A DNA stretch of 64,000 nucleotides from Natronoglycomyces albus (GCF_016925535.1 NZ_CP070496.1:1922001-1986000), one strand, 5' to 3'; counted from the stretch's first letter, positions 1-9,619 are shown. Notes: a model not told the origin generated them from the sequence alone. Numbers and translations: made by a program.

Positions 1-334
1 GCCCCACAACAGCATGCGACCGTGGCTGGGGTGGTGAGGGTCGGGTTCAAAGGTGGCATGCAGTGAGGCTGGCAGCACCAGGACTCCCTTCAGGGCAGAA
101 ACAGAACGGCCAATTTTCGCACATGTTGGGCCGAAACGCTAACCAGTCGTGTTGTTCTTCACTGTGTGTGGTCGGCGACTGGTGTGGCGGATGAGGTGGC
201 AATGGTGGGTGTTATCCAATCGTTGTAGGTGCGCAATCGTCCCATCATTGGTCGTTGACCTGTTGGGTACGGTCATTGTCTATCGTTACTGACACGTAGA
301 TCAATTCACGACATCCCCTGAATAATGGAGTGCC
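1..334. other. Upstream region without a supported gene
   Basis: No complete gene is visible. Plus frame 1 is open from base 1 to a TGA at 64-66 and could be the last ~21 codons of a gene entering from the left, but nothing identifies it. The segment just before 335 carries a GGAG ribosome-binding site for the nucleotidase. A TTGACC at 255-260 could be a -35 box, but no convincing -10 follows at normal spacing, so I do not call a promoter. Confidence 0.4.
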
Positions 335-2083
335 ATGTCTGCACAAAGACGATTCCGCACGACGGCCCTAGCCGTCGGTGCTTCGGCGACCCTCGTCGCC
401 GCGAGTGGATGCTCGCTCTTCGGTACCGAAGATCCCGAGGGCACCACCGAGATCCAACTACTGGCTCTCAACGACTTCCACGGCAACTTGGAAGCCAATG
501 AGGGTATGGGCGTCACCGTTCACGACGAGCACGGTGAAGAGGAGTTCATCGAGGCTGGTGGAGCCGAGTACCTTGCCACGCACCTCGACGAGGCTCGGGA
601 AGGCTTTGACAACACTCTGACCGTGGCCGCTGGTGACCTCATCGGTGCCAGCCCGTTCTTGTCGGCGGCGTTCGACGACCAGCCCACGCTCGACTCGCTG
701 TACGGCATGGGGCTAGACGTGTCCTCGGTCGGTAACCACGAGTTCGACCAGGGCATCGACGAGCTGCAACGCCTAATTCACGGTGGATGCCCCGATGAGG
801 GCTGTGCCGACGGCCAAGAGTGGGAAGGCATGGGCTTTCCCTACCTGGGTGCCAATGTCGTTGACGCCGAGACTGGCGAGGCCATCCTCGATGCCACCTA
901 CGTGCATGAGTTCGACGACGGCGCCACCGTCGGTTTCATCGGCATGACGCTGGAGGGAACCGCCGACATTGTCGCCAAGTCCGGTATCGAAGGCATCGAG
1001 TTCCGCAATGAGGTCGAGACGGCCAACGAGCACGCCCAGGCTCTGCTCGATGACGGTGTCAACGCCATCGTGGTCCTCCTCCACGAGGGCGGGTACCCCG
1101 CTGCCGAGGACGCTGACAACCAAGAATGCGAAACGTTCGGTGATGAACCGTCCATCTCCGGTCCGATTGTCGATATGGCCGAAAACATGGACTCCTCCAT
1201 TGACTTGATCGTCACCGGCCACACCCACCGCGCCTATGTGTGCACCTTCGAGGACCCAAACGGTGAACCTCGCATGGTGACCTCCGCCGGGCAGTACGGC
1301 ACCATCTTCAGCGACATCCGGATGGAATACGACTTCGAGACCTCCGACATCATTCGGACCTCCGTCGAAGGCACGAACATCATCGTGGAGCGCAATGTCG
1401 AGGCCGACCCGGTGCAAACTGGTCTGATCGATGGTTACAACGAGGCCCTGGCCCCGATTGCCCAAGAAGTCGTCGGTCATCTCCAGGAGCCCATCATGCT
1501 GGGCGCCACTCGCGCCGAAGAGTTCGCGCTAGGTAACCTCATCGCCGACGTGCAGTTGGCTCGCACCGCTGAGGAAGAACTCGGTGGGGCCCAGATCGCG
1601 TTCATGAACCCAGGTGGGGTGCGGGCCGACCTGATTCCCAACGACGAGGGTGAAGTCACCTACGAGCAAGTCTTCACTGTGCAGCCCTTTGGCAACTATT
1701 TGGTGACCATGGACTTGACCGGGGACCAGATCGTGACGTTGTTGCAGCAGCAGTACACCGACCGCCCCAACGAGCCGTTGATCCTGTTGCCCTCTGAGGG
1801 CTTCACCTACACACTCGATGAGTCGCAGGAGGGTGAGGACAAGGTCCTCACCGATTCCTTGCAGCTCAACGGAGAAGACATCGAGGCTGACCAGACCTAC
1901 CGAGTTACCGTGAACTCGTTCTTGGCCGACGGCGGAGACTCCTTCACCGTCCTCACCGAAGGGCAGAACGTCCTTTACGGTGAGGTCGACGTTGACGCGT
2001 TCAAGGAGTGGCTGCAGGAGAACACCTCGGCGGATGACCTGCTCGCGGCTCCGGCGCTGGACCGCATCACCATTGTCGATTAG
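335..2083 (+). CDS. Lipoprotein bifunctional metallophosphatase/5'-nucleotidase (UshA/NadN family)
   Basis: A 582-residue exported nucleotide phosphohydrolase, expected to release phosphate and nucleosides from extracellular nucleotides. The N-terminus is a signal peptide ending in a lipobox-like ASGC (Cys26), so it is probably membrane-anchored. The calcineurin-like metallophosphoesterase domain shows NDFHGN (residues ~46-51), GDL (~99), GNHEFD (~132) and GHTHR (~295), the usual dimetal ligands. The C-terminal 5'-nucleotidase substrate domain begins near residue 370 and includes NPGGVRADL. Length and domain order are normal for the family. It starts at an ATG with GGAG about 6 bases upstream. 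It stands alone and ends in a strong bidirectional hairpin shared with the convergent methyltransferase. Confidence 0.93.
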   Translation: MSAQRRFRTTALAVGASATLVAASGCSLFGTEDPEGTTEIQLLALNDFHGNLEANEGMGVTVHDEHGEEEFIEAGGAEYLATHLDEAREGFDNTLTVAAGDLIGASPFLSAAFDDQPTLDSLYGMGLDVSSVGNHEFDQGIDELQRLIHGGCPDEGCADGQEWEGMGFPYLGANVVDAETGEAILDATYVHEFDDGATVGFIGMTLEGTADIVAKSGIEGIEFRNEVETANEHAQALLDDGVNAIVVLLHEGGYPAAEDADNQECETFGDEPSISGPIVDMAENMDSSIDLIVTGHTHRAYVCTFEDPNGEPRMVTSAGQYGTIFSDIRMEYDFETSDIIRTSVEGTNIIVERNVEADPVQTGLIDGYNEALAPIAQEVVGHLQEPIMLGATRAEEFALGNLIADVQLARTAEEELGGAQIAFMNPGGVRADLIPNDEGEVTYEQVFTVQPFGNYLVTMDLTGDQIVTLLQQQYTDRPNEPLILLPSEGFTYTLDESQEGEDKVLTDSLQLNGEDIEADQTYRVTVNSFLADGGDSFTVLTEGQNVLYGEVDVDAFKEWLQENTSADDLLAAPALDRITIVD

Positions 2084-2131
2084 TTCTCATCCTCGGCTAG
2101 CCGCCAGCGGCGAGTCTGACTAGGACACACT

Positions 2132-2164
2132 GCGGGGCCGGTACCTCAGTGGTACCGGCCCCGC
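2132..2164. terminator. Bidirectional terminator hairpin
   Basis: A perfect 14-bp stem (2132-2145 with 2151-2164) closes a 5-base TCAGT loop between the convergent nucleotidase and O-methyltransferase genes. It has no long U tract, which is common in high-GC actinobacteria. Confidence 0.8.
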
Positions 2165-2188
2165 CTCGCGTTTGGGGTGGCGGGCGCG

Positions 2189-2872
2189 TTACTCGGTCAC
2201 CAGCGCGAAAAGCAGGCCGTCGTGGCCCTTGTGGCCCACCGTCTGCACAGCCGTGGCATCCAGGCTGGGGTGATTGGCAATCACCTCATACACCTTCCAA
2301 ATGGCCCGCGAGGCCGGATCATCGGTGTCGGGCTCAGTGTCGACCAATCGCGACACCGCGTTGTCCACCACGACTAGAGCACCGGGGCGCGCCAACTTCG
2401 CGGCCCATTCCACATACTCGACGATATCGTCCTTGTTGGCGTCGATGAAGACGAAATCGAATGGGTCCCCGCCCTCCTCATCTAGCTTCGGGAGCGTCTC
2501 CAAGGCGGGCCCAACCCGGATCTCCACCCGGTCGTTAACGCCACATCGTTCCAAGTTCGCCCGCGCCACCTCGGCGTGTTTCGGGCTGAACTCCAGCGAC
2601 ACCAGCTCACCGTTCGACGGCAGACCTTTGGCCATCCAGCTGGTGCTGTATCCGCCCAGTGTGCCCAACTCCAGGACCCGGGTGGCCCCCATGATCTCGA
2701 TGAGAAGTTGCAACAACTTTCCTTGATTTGGGGCGACTTGGATATGCGGCAATCCCGCAGCGTCGGCATCGGCGACCGCCTGTCGCTGCTGGGGGTCCTC
2801 CTGGGTGACGGTGGCATTGATGAAGTCGTCGATCTCGTCGTACTTGTCCGACGTCGGCGTGGTCGAGGCCAT
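2189..2872 (-). CDS. Class I SAM-dependent O-methyltransferase (family 3, caffeoyl-CoA OMT-like)
   Basis: A 227-residue cytosolic methyltransferase. Motif I reads VLELGTLGGYSTSWMA (~residues 66-81). The acidic residue binding the SAM ribose follows in SLEFS, and FVFIDANKD (~140) is the metal/substrate motif typical of the Methyltransf_3 family (divalent-metal catechol-type OMTs). The open frame extends further upstream, but the ATG at 2872 is preferred because GGAAAGAG lies at proper spacing and the upstream translation looks non-coding. The substrate cannot be read from context. It is convergent with the nucleotidase and downstream of the ABC-F gene with a ~225-base gap. Confidence 0.88.
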   Translation of the reverse strand: MASTTPTSDKYDEIDDFINATVTQEDPQQRQAVADADAAGLPHIQVAPNQGKLLQLLIEIMGATRVLELGTLGGYSTSWMAKGLPSNGELVSLEFSPKHAEVARANLERCGVNDRVEIRVGPALETLPKLDEEGGDPFDFVFIDANKDDIVEYVEWAAKLARPGALVVVDNAVSRLVDTEPDTDDPASRAIWKVYEVIANHPSLDATAVQTVGHKGHDGLLFALVTE

Positions 2873-3097
2873 GGCGCTCTCTTTCCTCGGTCGACTCATC
2901 TGCCGCTGGTGGGCAGATGACATCGTGTCAAATGTTGTGGCTACCGCGATCCTAACCCGGGGCGTTTGCGAACCGACCGTCCTAACGGGTCGGCCAGCAA
3001 CGCCGACGCGGCCGCAGGAGGGTGCGAAAGCTCCACCGACTAAGCCAGGCAGCCGGGGACTAAAAGCCGATGACAGCACCCCGACCGGGCAGATGCC

Positions 3098-4735
3098 TCA
3101 CTCCCCCGCTGTCTCCAGCGGGTCTTCGCCCACTGTCACCGGTTCCCCCTTCGCCGCCTTCCACCAGCGGGTGATTCCCAGTTCGGCAAGAAATGCCGCA
3201 TCGTGGCTGGCCACGATCACCGCGCCTCGGTAGGAGTCCAATGCCGCCTTCAATTGCGCCACCGACGGCAAATCCAGGTTGTTCGTCGGTTCGTCCAGCA
3301 TCAGCAGCTGCGGAGCCGGGCTCGCGGACAACACCACTGCCAATGCCGCCCGCAGCCGTTCCCCTCCCGAGAGCGTCCCGGCCATAGCGAAGGCAGCGTC
3401 CTTTCGGAACTGAAAGCGGGCCAAGCGGTTGCGAATCTGTGCATCGGTCATGTGTGGCGCGGCGGCTCGGACATTGTCCAACACAGTCGCCTCCTCGTGC
3501 AAAATGTCTATTTTCTGCGGAACGTACCGCAACGGCACGTACGTGTTGACCTCTCCGGTATCAGGCATAACCAGGCCAGCGATCGCTCGCAATAGCGTGG
3601 TCTTACCGCTACCGTTGTCGCCAATGAGAGCGATACGTTCAGGCCCCTGAATTCCCAGGCTGACTCCCGCGGCTCCGAACACGTCCCCCACGGTGAGGGC
3701 ACGGACGTCCAACAAGACCCGCCCGGAGGGAACTCGCGTCTCGGGTAGGTCCACCGCGATGAGGTCCTCGCCGCGCAGTTTGCGCTGCGCCGCATCGAGC
3801 TTCTCGCGCGCCTGAGCGAGTTCCTCGGTGTGTCGTTCGGTCAGCTTCGCGGCCGATACCTCGGCGCTTCGTTTCTTCGCGTTCATGACTATCAACGGCT
3901 GGCGTTTATTGGCATGGAATCGTTTTGCCTGTTGGCGACGATGGGCCAGTTTGGTCTGGTTCTCCATGGCATCACGACGTTGCCGTTCGACGTCGGCCGC
4001 GGCCTGGCGCACGTGGCGCGCGGCGGCATGCTGCTCGGTCGCTATGGCCCTCTCATAGGCGTCGAAATTTCCGGTGAAGGTTCGGATTCGCCCCGCCCGC
4101 AACTCGGCGATAGCATCGACCCGGTCGAGCAGGGCCCGATCGTGGCTAACCACGACCAAGGCCCCATCGAACTGGTCGATGGCCGTGTACAGGCGGGATC
4201 GGGCTCTCGCGTCGAGGTTGTTGGTCGGCTCATCGAGGATCAGCAAATCTGGCTGAGCCAGCAAGAGGCCGGTAAGCCCACAGAGCATGGCCTCACCGCC
4301 AGAGAGCGTCGCCACGGTGCGGCCCAACTCGATATCGGCCAAGCCCAGGGCATCCAGGTGGGCCCGAGTACGTTCGGCTATATCCCACTGCTCCCCGAGC
4401 ATCTCAAAGTGGCTTTCGTCGGCACTGCCCGATTCGATAGCGTCCAAGGCTTGCAGTCGGCCACTGATGCCGAGCAAGTCCGCGACACTGCGGTGACCGG
4501 ACAGCGGGAGCTCTTGAGGCAAATAGCCCAGGGTTCCATGACGTTCGATGTGTCCTTGCGCAGGCGTGGCATGCCCGGCGATCAGACGCAGCAGGGTGGA
4601 CTTGCCGCAGCCGTTATGTCCGATCAAGCCGGTCTTTCCAGGGCCAAAGGCCGCGTCGAGGTTGGTAAAGACGTACTCGCCATCTGGCCAGGCGAAGCTG
4701 AGGTTCTGAATGACGATGGCATTGGACATAGACAT
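3098..4735 (-). CDS. ABC-F family ribosome-associated ATPase (antibiotic target protection type)
   Basis: A 545-residue protein with two ABC ATPase domains and no membrane segments, the hallmark of ABC-F translation factors. Walker A motifs are GHNGCGKST (~residue 38) and GDNGSGKTT (~residue 370); signatures are LSGGEAM and LSGGERL; Walker B regions read LLILDEPTNNLD and LLMLDEPTNNLD. A basic, charged linker around residues 235-320 separates the domains, as expected for the P-site tRNA interaction motif. Known members either tune translation or displace ribosome-bound antibiotics (lincosamides, pleuromutilins, macrolides). The start has GAGGAG 6 bases upstream. A leader peptide and terminator upstream (4844-4980) suggest antibiotic-induced expression, which favours a resistance role here. 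Confidence 0.93.
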   Translation of the reverse strand: MSMSNAIVIQNLSFAWPDGEYVFTNLDAAFGPGKTGLIGHNGCGKSTLLRLIAGHATPAQGHIERHGTLGYLPQELPLSGHRSVADLLGISGRLQALDAIESGSADESHFEMLGEQWDIAERTRAHLDALGLADIELGRTVATLSGGEAMLCGLTGLLLAQPDLLILDEPTNNLDARARSRLYTAIDQFDGALVVVSHDRALLDRVDAIAELRAGRIRTFTGNFDAYERAIATEQHAAARHVRQAAADVERQRRDAMENQTKLAHRRQQAKRFHANKRQPLIVMNAKKRSAEVSAAKLTERHTEELAQAREKLDAAQRKLRGEDLIAVDLPETRVPSGRVLLDVRALTVGDVFGAAGVSLGIQGPERIALIGDNGSGKTTLLRAIAGLVMPDTGEVNTYVPLRYVPQKIDILHEEATVLDNVRAAAPHMTDAQIRNRLARFQFRKDAAFAMAGTLSGGERLRAALAVVLSASPAPQLLMLDEPTNNLDLPSVAQLKAALDSYRGAVIVASHDAAFLAELGITRWWKAAKGEPVTVGEDPLETAGE

Positions 4736-4843
4736 GAGGTCTCCTCAATCGTCGGTGGGACGGGGCTGTGTCGGACTCGCATCGGTCGGACACAAAGCTG
4801 GGAGAAGACACCACGGCGCGTCGAACGAGGCGCTCATAGGCAC

Positions 4844-4963
4844 AAAAAAGTCCCCGGTGATGGGAAGCGGCCCACACAGATCGCTGCGTCGCTGGGCTGA
4901 AAGCCGGTGGCGACGTGGTGTCAGCGATCTGACTACTTCAAGGGCTTTCCTCACCTCGGGGAC
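4844..4963 (-). promoter_or_regulatory. Predicted transcription attenuator upstream of the ABC-F gene
   Basis: Read on the minus strand, bases 4963-4951 pair with 4860-4850 (GTCCCC plus GGTGA, with a 2-base bulge). Inside lies a perfect 10-bp stem (4931-4922 with 4886-4877). A run of six U follows at 4849-4844, giving an intrinsic terminator before the ABC-F start at 4735. The first arm of the outer stem overlaps the last codons and stop of a 9-codon leader ORF (4980-4951). A ribosome stalled on the leader would cover that arm and allow read-through. This is the known logic of drug-inducible ABC-F and erm leaders; its operation here is inferred. Confidence 0.7.
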
Positions 4964-4980
4964 AAAGACCACTCCATCAT
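4951..4980 (-). CDS. Putative 9-codon leader peptide MMEWSLSPR
   Basis: An ATG-ATG start at 4980 encodes MMEWSLSPR and stops at a TGA that lies inside the first arm of the terminator stem. The upstream ribosome-binding site is weak (GGCGG about 11 bases away). The only support is its position relative to the attenuator, so it is a candidate stalling peptide rather than a proven gene. Confidence 0.45.
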   Translation of the reverse strand: MMEWSLSPR

Positions 4981-5065
4981 AGGTGACGCGGCCGCCAGGG
5001 GCAACGGATTTTCCCACCGGTTGCGTCGCACATGGTCGAGCCACGGTGGACCCGAGCAACTGAAA

Positions 5066-5767
5066 TCAGACTTTGTTCGCGTCGTGGGCGAGGATGGCCA
5101 GCTGAATGCGGCTGGTGTAGTCCAGCTTGGTCAGGGCACTGGAAATGTGGGCTTTCACGGTGCCCACTGACATGTACAACTCGGCCGCGATCTCAGCGTT
5201 CGACATTCCTTGGGCAACGGCGCGGGCGACGTCTTGTTCCCTGGAACTCAATTGAGCGAACGTGTCTGCGGCCGGGTTAGGCTCGGCCGCAACCGGCCCG
5301 GTTTCGGTGACATGGCCGATCAAAGTGCGAGTGACTTCGGGCGACAGGACTGGTTCCCCAGCAGCAGCACGGCGGATGGCGTCGATGATGCGTTCGGGCG
5401 GGGTGTGTTTGAGGAGGAATCCGGCCGCTCCAGCACGCAGGGCCGCCACAACCGTGTCGTCGGCATCGAAGGTGGTCATAACGATGACCTGAGGGTGGGG
5501 CGGTTGTATCGGGTCGGTACCAGGGGCGGCGGAGGTGGCCTTACACAGCTGAGCCGTGGCGCTAATGCCATCGAGCAAGGGCATGCGAACATCCATCAAG
5601 ATCACGTCGGGTTCATGTTCACCGACAGCCTCTACCGCCTGGGCTCCATCGGATACCTCGGCGACTACGGCGATATCCTCGGCTCCGCCGAGCATGATCT
5701 GCAATCCCGACCGCACCAACGGGTCATCGTCAACTAGCAGCACACGAATCGGGCGGGAATCAGTCAC
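5066..5767 (-). CDS. NarL/LuxR-family response regulator
   Basis: A 233-residue two-component response regulator. The receiver domain begins with IRVLLVDDDPLVRSG and has the phosphoacceptor Asp in VILMDVRMP (~residue 57), with the conserved Lys near LLKHTPP. The C-terminal LuxR-type helix-turn-helix starts at LSSREQDVARAVAQG and includes SVGTVKAHISSALTKL (~residues 165-225). It overlaps the end of the histidine kinase gene by 8 bases and is certainly co-transcribed with it. The divergent ABC exporter at 7134-9559 is its likeliest target by position. Confidence 0.92.
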   Translation of the reverse strand: MTDSRPIRVLLVDDDPLVRSGLQIMLGGAEDIAVVAEVSDGAQAVEAVGEHEPDVILMDVRMPLLDGISATAQLCKATSAAPGTDPIQPPHPQVIVMTTFDADDTVVAALRAGAAGFLLKHTPPERIIDAIRRAAAGEPVLSPEVTRTLIGHVTETGPVAAEPNPAADTFAQLSSREQDVARAVAQGMSNAEIAAELYMSVGTVKAHISSALTKLDYTSRIQLAILAHDANKV

Positions 5768-7013
5768 GGTTCAACGGTAGCGCAACGGCCAACCGGTACC
5801 GGCCATCGGAGATCCCAAAGTTAAGTTGACCGCCCTCCAGCTCGACCCGTTCGGCCAGCCCCGTTAGCCCCGTATTGGCTCCCGGTATCTCCGAGGCCGT
5901 GACGCCGGGGGTCAGCGGATTGGCCACCGTGGCCACCACGGAAGTCGAGTCGGCCGACACGCTGACAGTGACCGTGGAACCCGGAGCGTGCTTGCGGGCG
6001 TTCGTCAAGCCCTCCTGCACTGTGCGATACAAGGTGCGTTGCAGTTGCGGCCGCAAAGACTCAGCCTCGGACAGGGTCATATAGAAGCGAACGTCCTGCC
6101 CAGACTCCTTTGCTTCCTCTATCAACGCCGGTAGCTCAGCCAGTTTCGCCTGAGCGCCCGAGGCGTTGAAGCTGTCGCCGTTGTTGTCATCACGCAACAC
6201 ATGCAAAATGTCAGCTAGTTCCGACAGTGCCTGGCGGGCGTTGTCCCCGATCAACGTCACCGTCTCGACTAGCTCATCCTCGGTCAACGGTTTGCCGCCT
6301 TCGCTGGCCCGCTTTGATCGGTAGGCCAGACCCCCCGCATGCACCGACAGCATCGACAGACGGTGCGCTAGGACGTCGTGCATTTCCCGCGCGATCGTCT
6401 GCCGCTCATTCGTACGCACGTTCGCTAGACGTTGTTCCTGTTCAATACGATCCCGTCGGGCTTGCTCACGCATCCCCACCACCACCTGCCGGTGCGAGCG
6501 AGCCAACATGCCCGACAGCATGAACACAAGGTAGAACATGACGATGACCAGCACAGTCACCCAAGGCAATTGGCCTTCAGGCTGCGGGACGACGAAAGGA
6601 AAACTTATCCCAACCAGGATATGAACCAGCACCGCAACCGCCACCGGCTTAGCTGGGCGGTGAATCGCCGCCGAAAAGACAAGCACCGCGATGGCCACCG
6701 AGCCCGACCCGGAAAAGTACAGCAGCGGCACCGAGCCCCACAACAAGATCAACGGAAAGCGGCGACGCCACCACATGGCAACAATGAGCCCAATGCCCGC
6801 GAGCAAGTCGGCCCACAACATCCATTCCAGAACTTGCAGGTCCTCGCCCAACAGCGACATCAAGGCAAATAGCATCCACACGAGGGTCGCCAGACTCATC
6901 AAAGTGAGGTCGATGATCCAGTCTCGGGGTGTGCGGCGAAAGGGCTCGTCGGGGTGAGCCAGCTCAGCAGGCAGCATCCAGGTTGGGCGCGTACCAGAGG
7001 GCGTCATAGGCAT
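5760..7013 (-). CDS. Membrane sensor histidine kinase (HisKA_3/NarX-like family)
   Basis: A 417-residue kinase partner of the downstream regulator. Residues ~25-165 contain several hydrophobic membrane helices with almost no extracytoplasmic sensor domain, as in intramembrane-sensing kinases. The dimerisation/phosphoacceptor box is IAREMHDVLAHRLSM (His ~residue 206). The HATPase_c part has NARKHAPGS (N box) and a GLTGLAERVELEGG G box near the end. It is divergent from the ABC exporter genes across a 120-base intergenic region, so it probably senses membrane stress or a compound handled by that exporter (inference). Confidence 0.9.
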   Translation of the reverse strand: MPMTPSGTRPTWMLPAELAHPDEPFRRTPRDWIIDLTLMSLATLVWMLFALMSLLGEDLQVLEWMLWADLLAGIGLIVAMWWRRRFPLILLWGSVPLLYFSGSGSVAIAVLVFSAAIHRPAKPVAVAVLVHILVGISFPFVVPQPEGQLPWVTVLVIVMFYLVFMLSGMLARSHRQVVVGMREQARRDRIEQEQRLANVRTNERQTIAREMHDVLAHRLSMLSVHAGGLAYRSKRASEGGKPLTEDELVETVTLIGDNARQALSELADILHVLRDDNNGDSFNASGAQAKLAELPALIEEAKESGQDVRFYMTLSEAESLRPQLQRTLYRTVQEGLTNARKHAPGSTVTVSVSADSTSVVATVANPLTPGVTASEIPGANTGLTGLAERVELEGGQLNFGISDGRYRLAVALPLNRD

Positions 7014-7133
7014 GCGACCAGCCTACGGCCCAGCGCGCAACCGTGAGACCAACAAGTGGCGAGAAACGCATAGCCACCCGGCCAAACCCTCTGGCCACTC
7101 GACAGATGCGATGTCCACCCAGTATGGACCACC

Positions 7134-7931
7134 ATGGAAACCATGAACGCTATCGAGAACTCCACTGACCCCGGTAAACCAGTTCTGGAGCTGGACGGGC
7201 TGTCCAAGATGTTCAAAGACAACATCGCCGTAGACAACGTGTCGCTGACAATTCCAGCCGGGTCCATGACCGGCCTCGTCGGCCCCAATGGCGCGGGAAA
7301 AACCACCTCATTGTCGATGGCTGTGGGGATGCTGCGGCCCGATGCGGGTACGGCCCGAGTATGTGGCGTTGATGTATGGGACAACCCAACCGAGGCCAAG
7401 AAACACCTCGGCGTGCTGCCTGACGGCCTCGCCCTGCCGGAACGATTGACCGGATCGGAACTACTGACCTACTGGGGCCTTTTGCGAGGAATGGATCGAG
7501 CCACCGTGGACAGCCGTGCCAAGGAACTCATGCGAGTGTTGGAACTGGAGGAAGCCGACGAGTCGGGCACCCTTGTCATCGAGTACTCCACTGGTATGCG
7601 CAAGAAGATCGGCCTTGCCACAGCTTTGCTCCATCGCCCACCGGTCTTGGTCCTCGACGAACCCTATGAGGCGGTCGACCCAGTATCGGCTCGAGTCCTG
7701 ACGAAGATCCTCCGCCGATTCACCGCAGGCGGCGGCTCCGTGGTGATCTCCAGCCACGTCATGGCCCTCGTCGAGCAATTGTGCGATCGAGTGGGAATCA
7801 TTTCCAACGGGGTGGTCCTGGCCGATGGCACCTTGGATGAAGTGCGAGGCGAACACGACTGCCTAGAAGACACGTTTATCTCCCTCGTCGGCGGCCGTGA
7901 CATGGACGAGGAGGCCCTGGCATGGTTGTAA
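7134..7931 (+). CDS. ABC transporter ATP-binding protein (ABC-2 type exporter)
   Basis: A 265-residue ATPase with Walker A GPNGAGKTT (~residue 51), signature-like YSTGMRKKIG (a degenerate form of the LSGGQ loop), Walker B PVLVLDEPYEAVDP and the H-loop SSHVM. It is the energy subunit for the permease that overlaps its last 10 bases. ATGs at 7134 and 7143 are both possible; GGACC precedes the first. The divergent kinase/regulator pair suggests induced expression, as in bacitracin- or lantibiotic-type detoxification modules. Confidence 0.88.
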   Translation: METMNAIENSTDPGKPVLELDGLSKMFKDNIAVDNVSLTIPAGSMTGLVGPNGAGKTTSLSMAVGMLRPDAGTARVCGVDVWDNPTEAKKHLGVLPDGLALPERLTGSELLTYWGLLRGMDRATVDSRAKELMRVLELEEADESGTLVIEYSTGMRKKIGLATALLHRPPVLVLDEPYEAVDPVSARVLTKILRRFTAGGGSVVISSHVMALVEQLCDRVGIISNGVVLADGTLDEVRGEHDCLEDTFISLVGGRDMDEEALAWL

Positions 7932-9559
7932 CGCTGGCCCGCATGAAGTGGTCAATGATGCGCCACAACAGCAACACCCGTCGGGTAGTTGGCGCCCTAG
8001 CCGGTCTGGGCGGAATTCTGCTCTTCATTAGCGGCCACCTCGCCGCCGACTCCGACGCCGCCCGTTCCGACCTGATGGTCCTCGGCCTGGCTAGCCTCCT
8101 CGCTGGCTGGGTACTGGGCCCCATTCTCTCGCCAAAGGCCGGAATACTCCGCCCCCACGACTTCGCCCTACTCCCTTTGAGCCGCTGGCGGCTAGGGGCC
8201 GGCCTGATGGCCGTGTGTTTTATCGGCATCGGCCCCCTGGTCACCGCCGCCGCCATGGGCACCGTTATCTGGTGGGCCGCGGGTCTGGCGCCCCAAGCCA
8301 TCCTCGTGGCCATCCCCGGAGCCATCCTGACTCTGATCTTGATCGTCGTAGTCTCCCGACTCGCCTACGCGCTCTTGGGCACTGCCATGCTCAACCGACT
8401 TGGGGTCGAAATAGCAGCGATTCAATACGGCCTCCTCTTGTCAACCATGTTCGTCGGTTGGATGATCTTCCAAATCGCCGGCAACACCATCGGCTCCCTC
8501 TTGGAATCGGGGCTTCCCGGCACCATGACCCGATCCATTCTCGAATGGGTACCTTCGACCTGGACTGTCCATTCCATCGAAGCCGCGGCAGCCGGACAGT
8601 GGACCACCGCAGTGGCGTGGCTGTGCGGCCTAGCTGCCCTGACAGCTCTCCTGGCAGCCATAACAGTCCTGCACCTAGTGCCCAAGACTCACAGCCGAAA
8701 CACTTCCTTTGGAGCCCGTCGCCGTGGACGCCTGTCCACACTGTTGCCCTCTACCCCGCTCGGGGCGGTCATCGGCAAAGAGACCCGCCAGTGGGCGCGC
8801 GACCCGTGGCGAGTGCTGGAAATGCACACTGGCTGGTGGACAGGTCTCATCGCCGGGGGCCTGGCCTGGGTGGCCGGCTATGTCGTGGTCGCCCCCTTCG
8901 CCGCGCTCATCACCGCCTTCATGGCCGCTCTCGTGGCCTCAAACCTCTACGGACATGACGGAACCGCGCTATGGCAGCTGGCCAGTTGCCCCGGCAAGCA
9001 GGCCGTACGCGCCGATGTCAGAGGCCGTCAGATCGCCCTTCTTCTCTGGAACGCTCCAGCGGTAGCGGTGATTCTGATCGTTTTCACAGCTGGCACCGGG
9101 CAACACTGGGCCTGGCCCTATATGGTCGCCGGATCGACAGTTCTGCTCCTAGCTGGGCTGGGCGTATCAATTTTCCTGGCCGTCATTGCCGCCACCCCTG
9201 GAGTCGACCCACAAAAGCGCGTGGGCCCCAACGACACCGGAGACCTCCAGTTCCAAGTCTGGATGGCCATGTGGATGATGCCGGTCTCATGCCTGCCGAC
9301 CGTATTCGCAGGAGTCATTTTCGGCATCGCGGGAGCCCCGTGGCTCATCACGATCGTGGCGCTGGTCAACGGGATCGCGGTGGCATGGATAGGCGGACGC
9401 CTGGCGCATCAACGCCTGCGCGCACGGCTACCCGAAACCTTCGCGCGGCTGCGCTATGGCAAGGAGATCGCCAAAGCCAGCGCCCCGAACACTTCTTTGC
9501 TCGACAAGCTCGAGTCATCCGCGATCAACAGCAATAAACAGCTGCAAGTCGGTTCATGA
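7922..9559 (+). CDS. Multi-spanning ABC transporter permease
   Basis: A 545-residue integral membrane protein with about 12 hydrophobic segments and short loops. Its start overlaps the ATPase gene, so the two form one exporter. No substrate-specific motif is visible. It ends about 60 bases before a very long perfect hairpin, which closes the transcript. Confidence 0.82.
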   Translation: MVVTLARMKWSMMRHNSNTRRVVGALAGLGGILLFISGHLAADSDAARSDLMVLGLASLLAGWVLGPILSPKAGILRPHDFALLPLSRWRLGAGLMAVCFIGIGPLVTAAAMGTVIWWAAGLAPQAILVAIPGAILTLILIVVVSRLAYALLGTAMLNRLGVEIAAIQYGLLLSTMFVGWMIFQIAGNTIGSLLESGLPGTMTRSILEWVPSTWTVHSIEAAAAGQWTTAVAWLCGLAALTALLAAITVLHLVPKTHSRNTSFGARRRGRLSTLLPSTPLGAVIGKETRQWARDPWRVLEMHTGWWTGLIAGGLAWVAGYVVVAPFAALITAFMAALVASNLYGHDGTALWQLASCPGKQAVRADVRGRQIALLLWNAPAVAVILIVFTAGTGQHWAWPYMVAGSTVLLLAGLGVSIFLAVIAATPGVDPQKRVGPNDTGDLQFQVWMAMWMMPVSCLPTVFAGVIFGIAGAPWLITIVALVNGIAVAWIGGRLAHQRLRARLPETFARLRYGKEIAKASAPNTSLLDKLESSAINSNKQLQVGS

Positions 9560-9619
9560 GACACGCGCCGCCCACAGAATGAGATATATGACCGAACTCT
9601 CCTTACCACTCAATGAGAA

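Noticed and set aside
773-1480. 235-codon antisense frame in the nucleotidase
   Set aside because: It is the mirror of a conserved gene in the opposite frame and matches no family.
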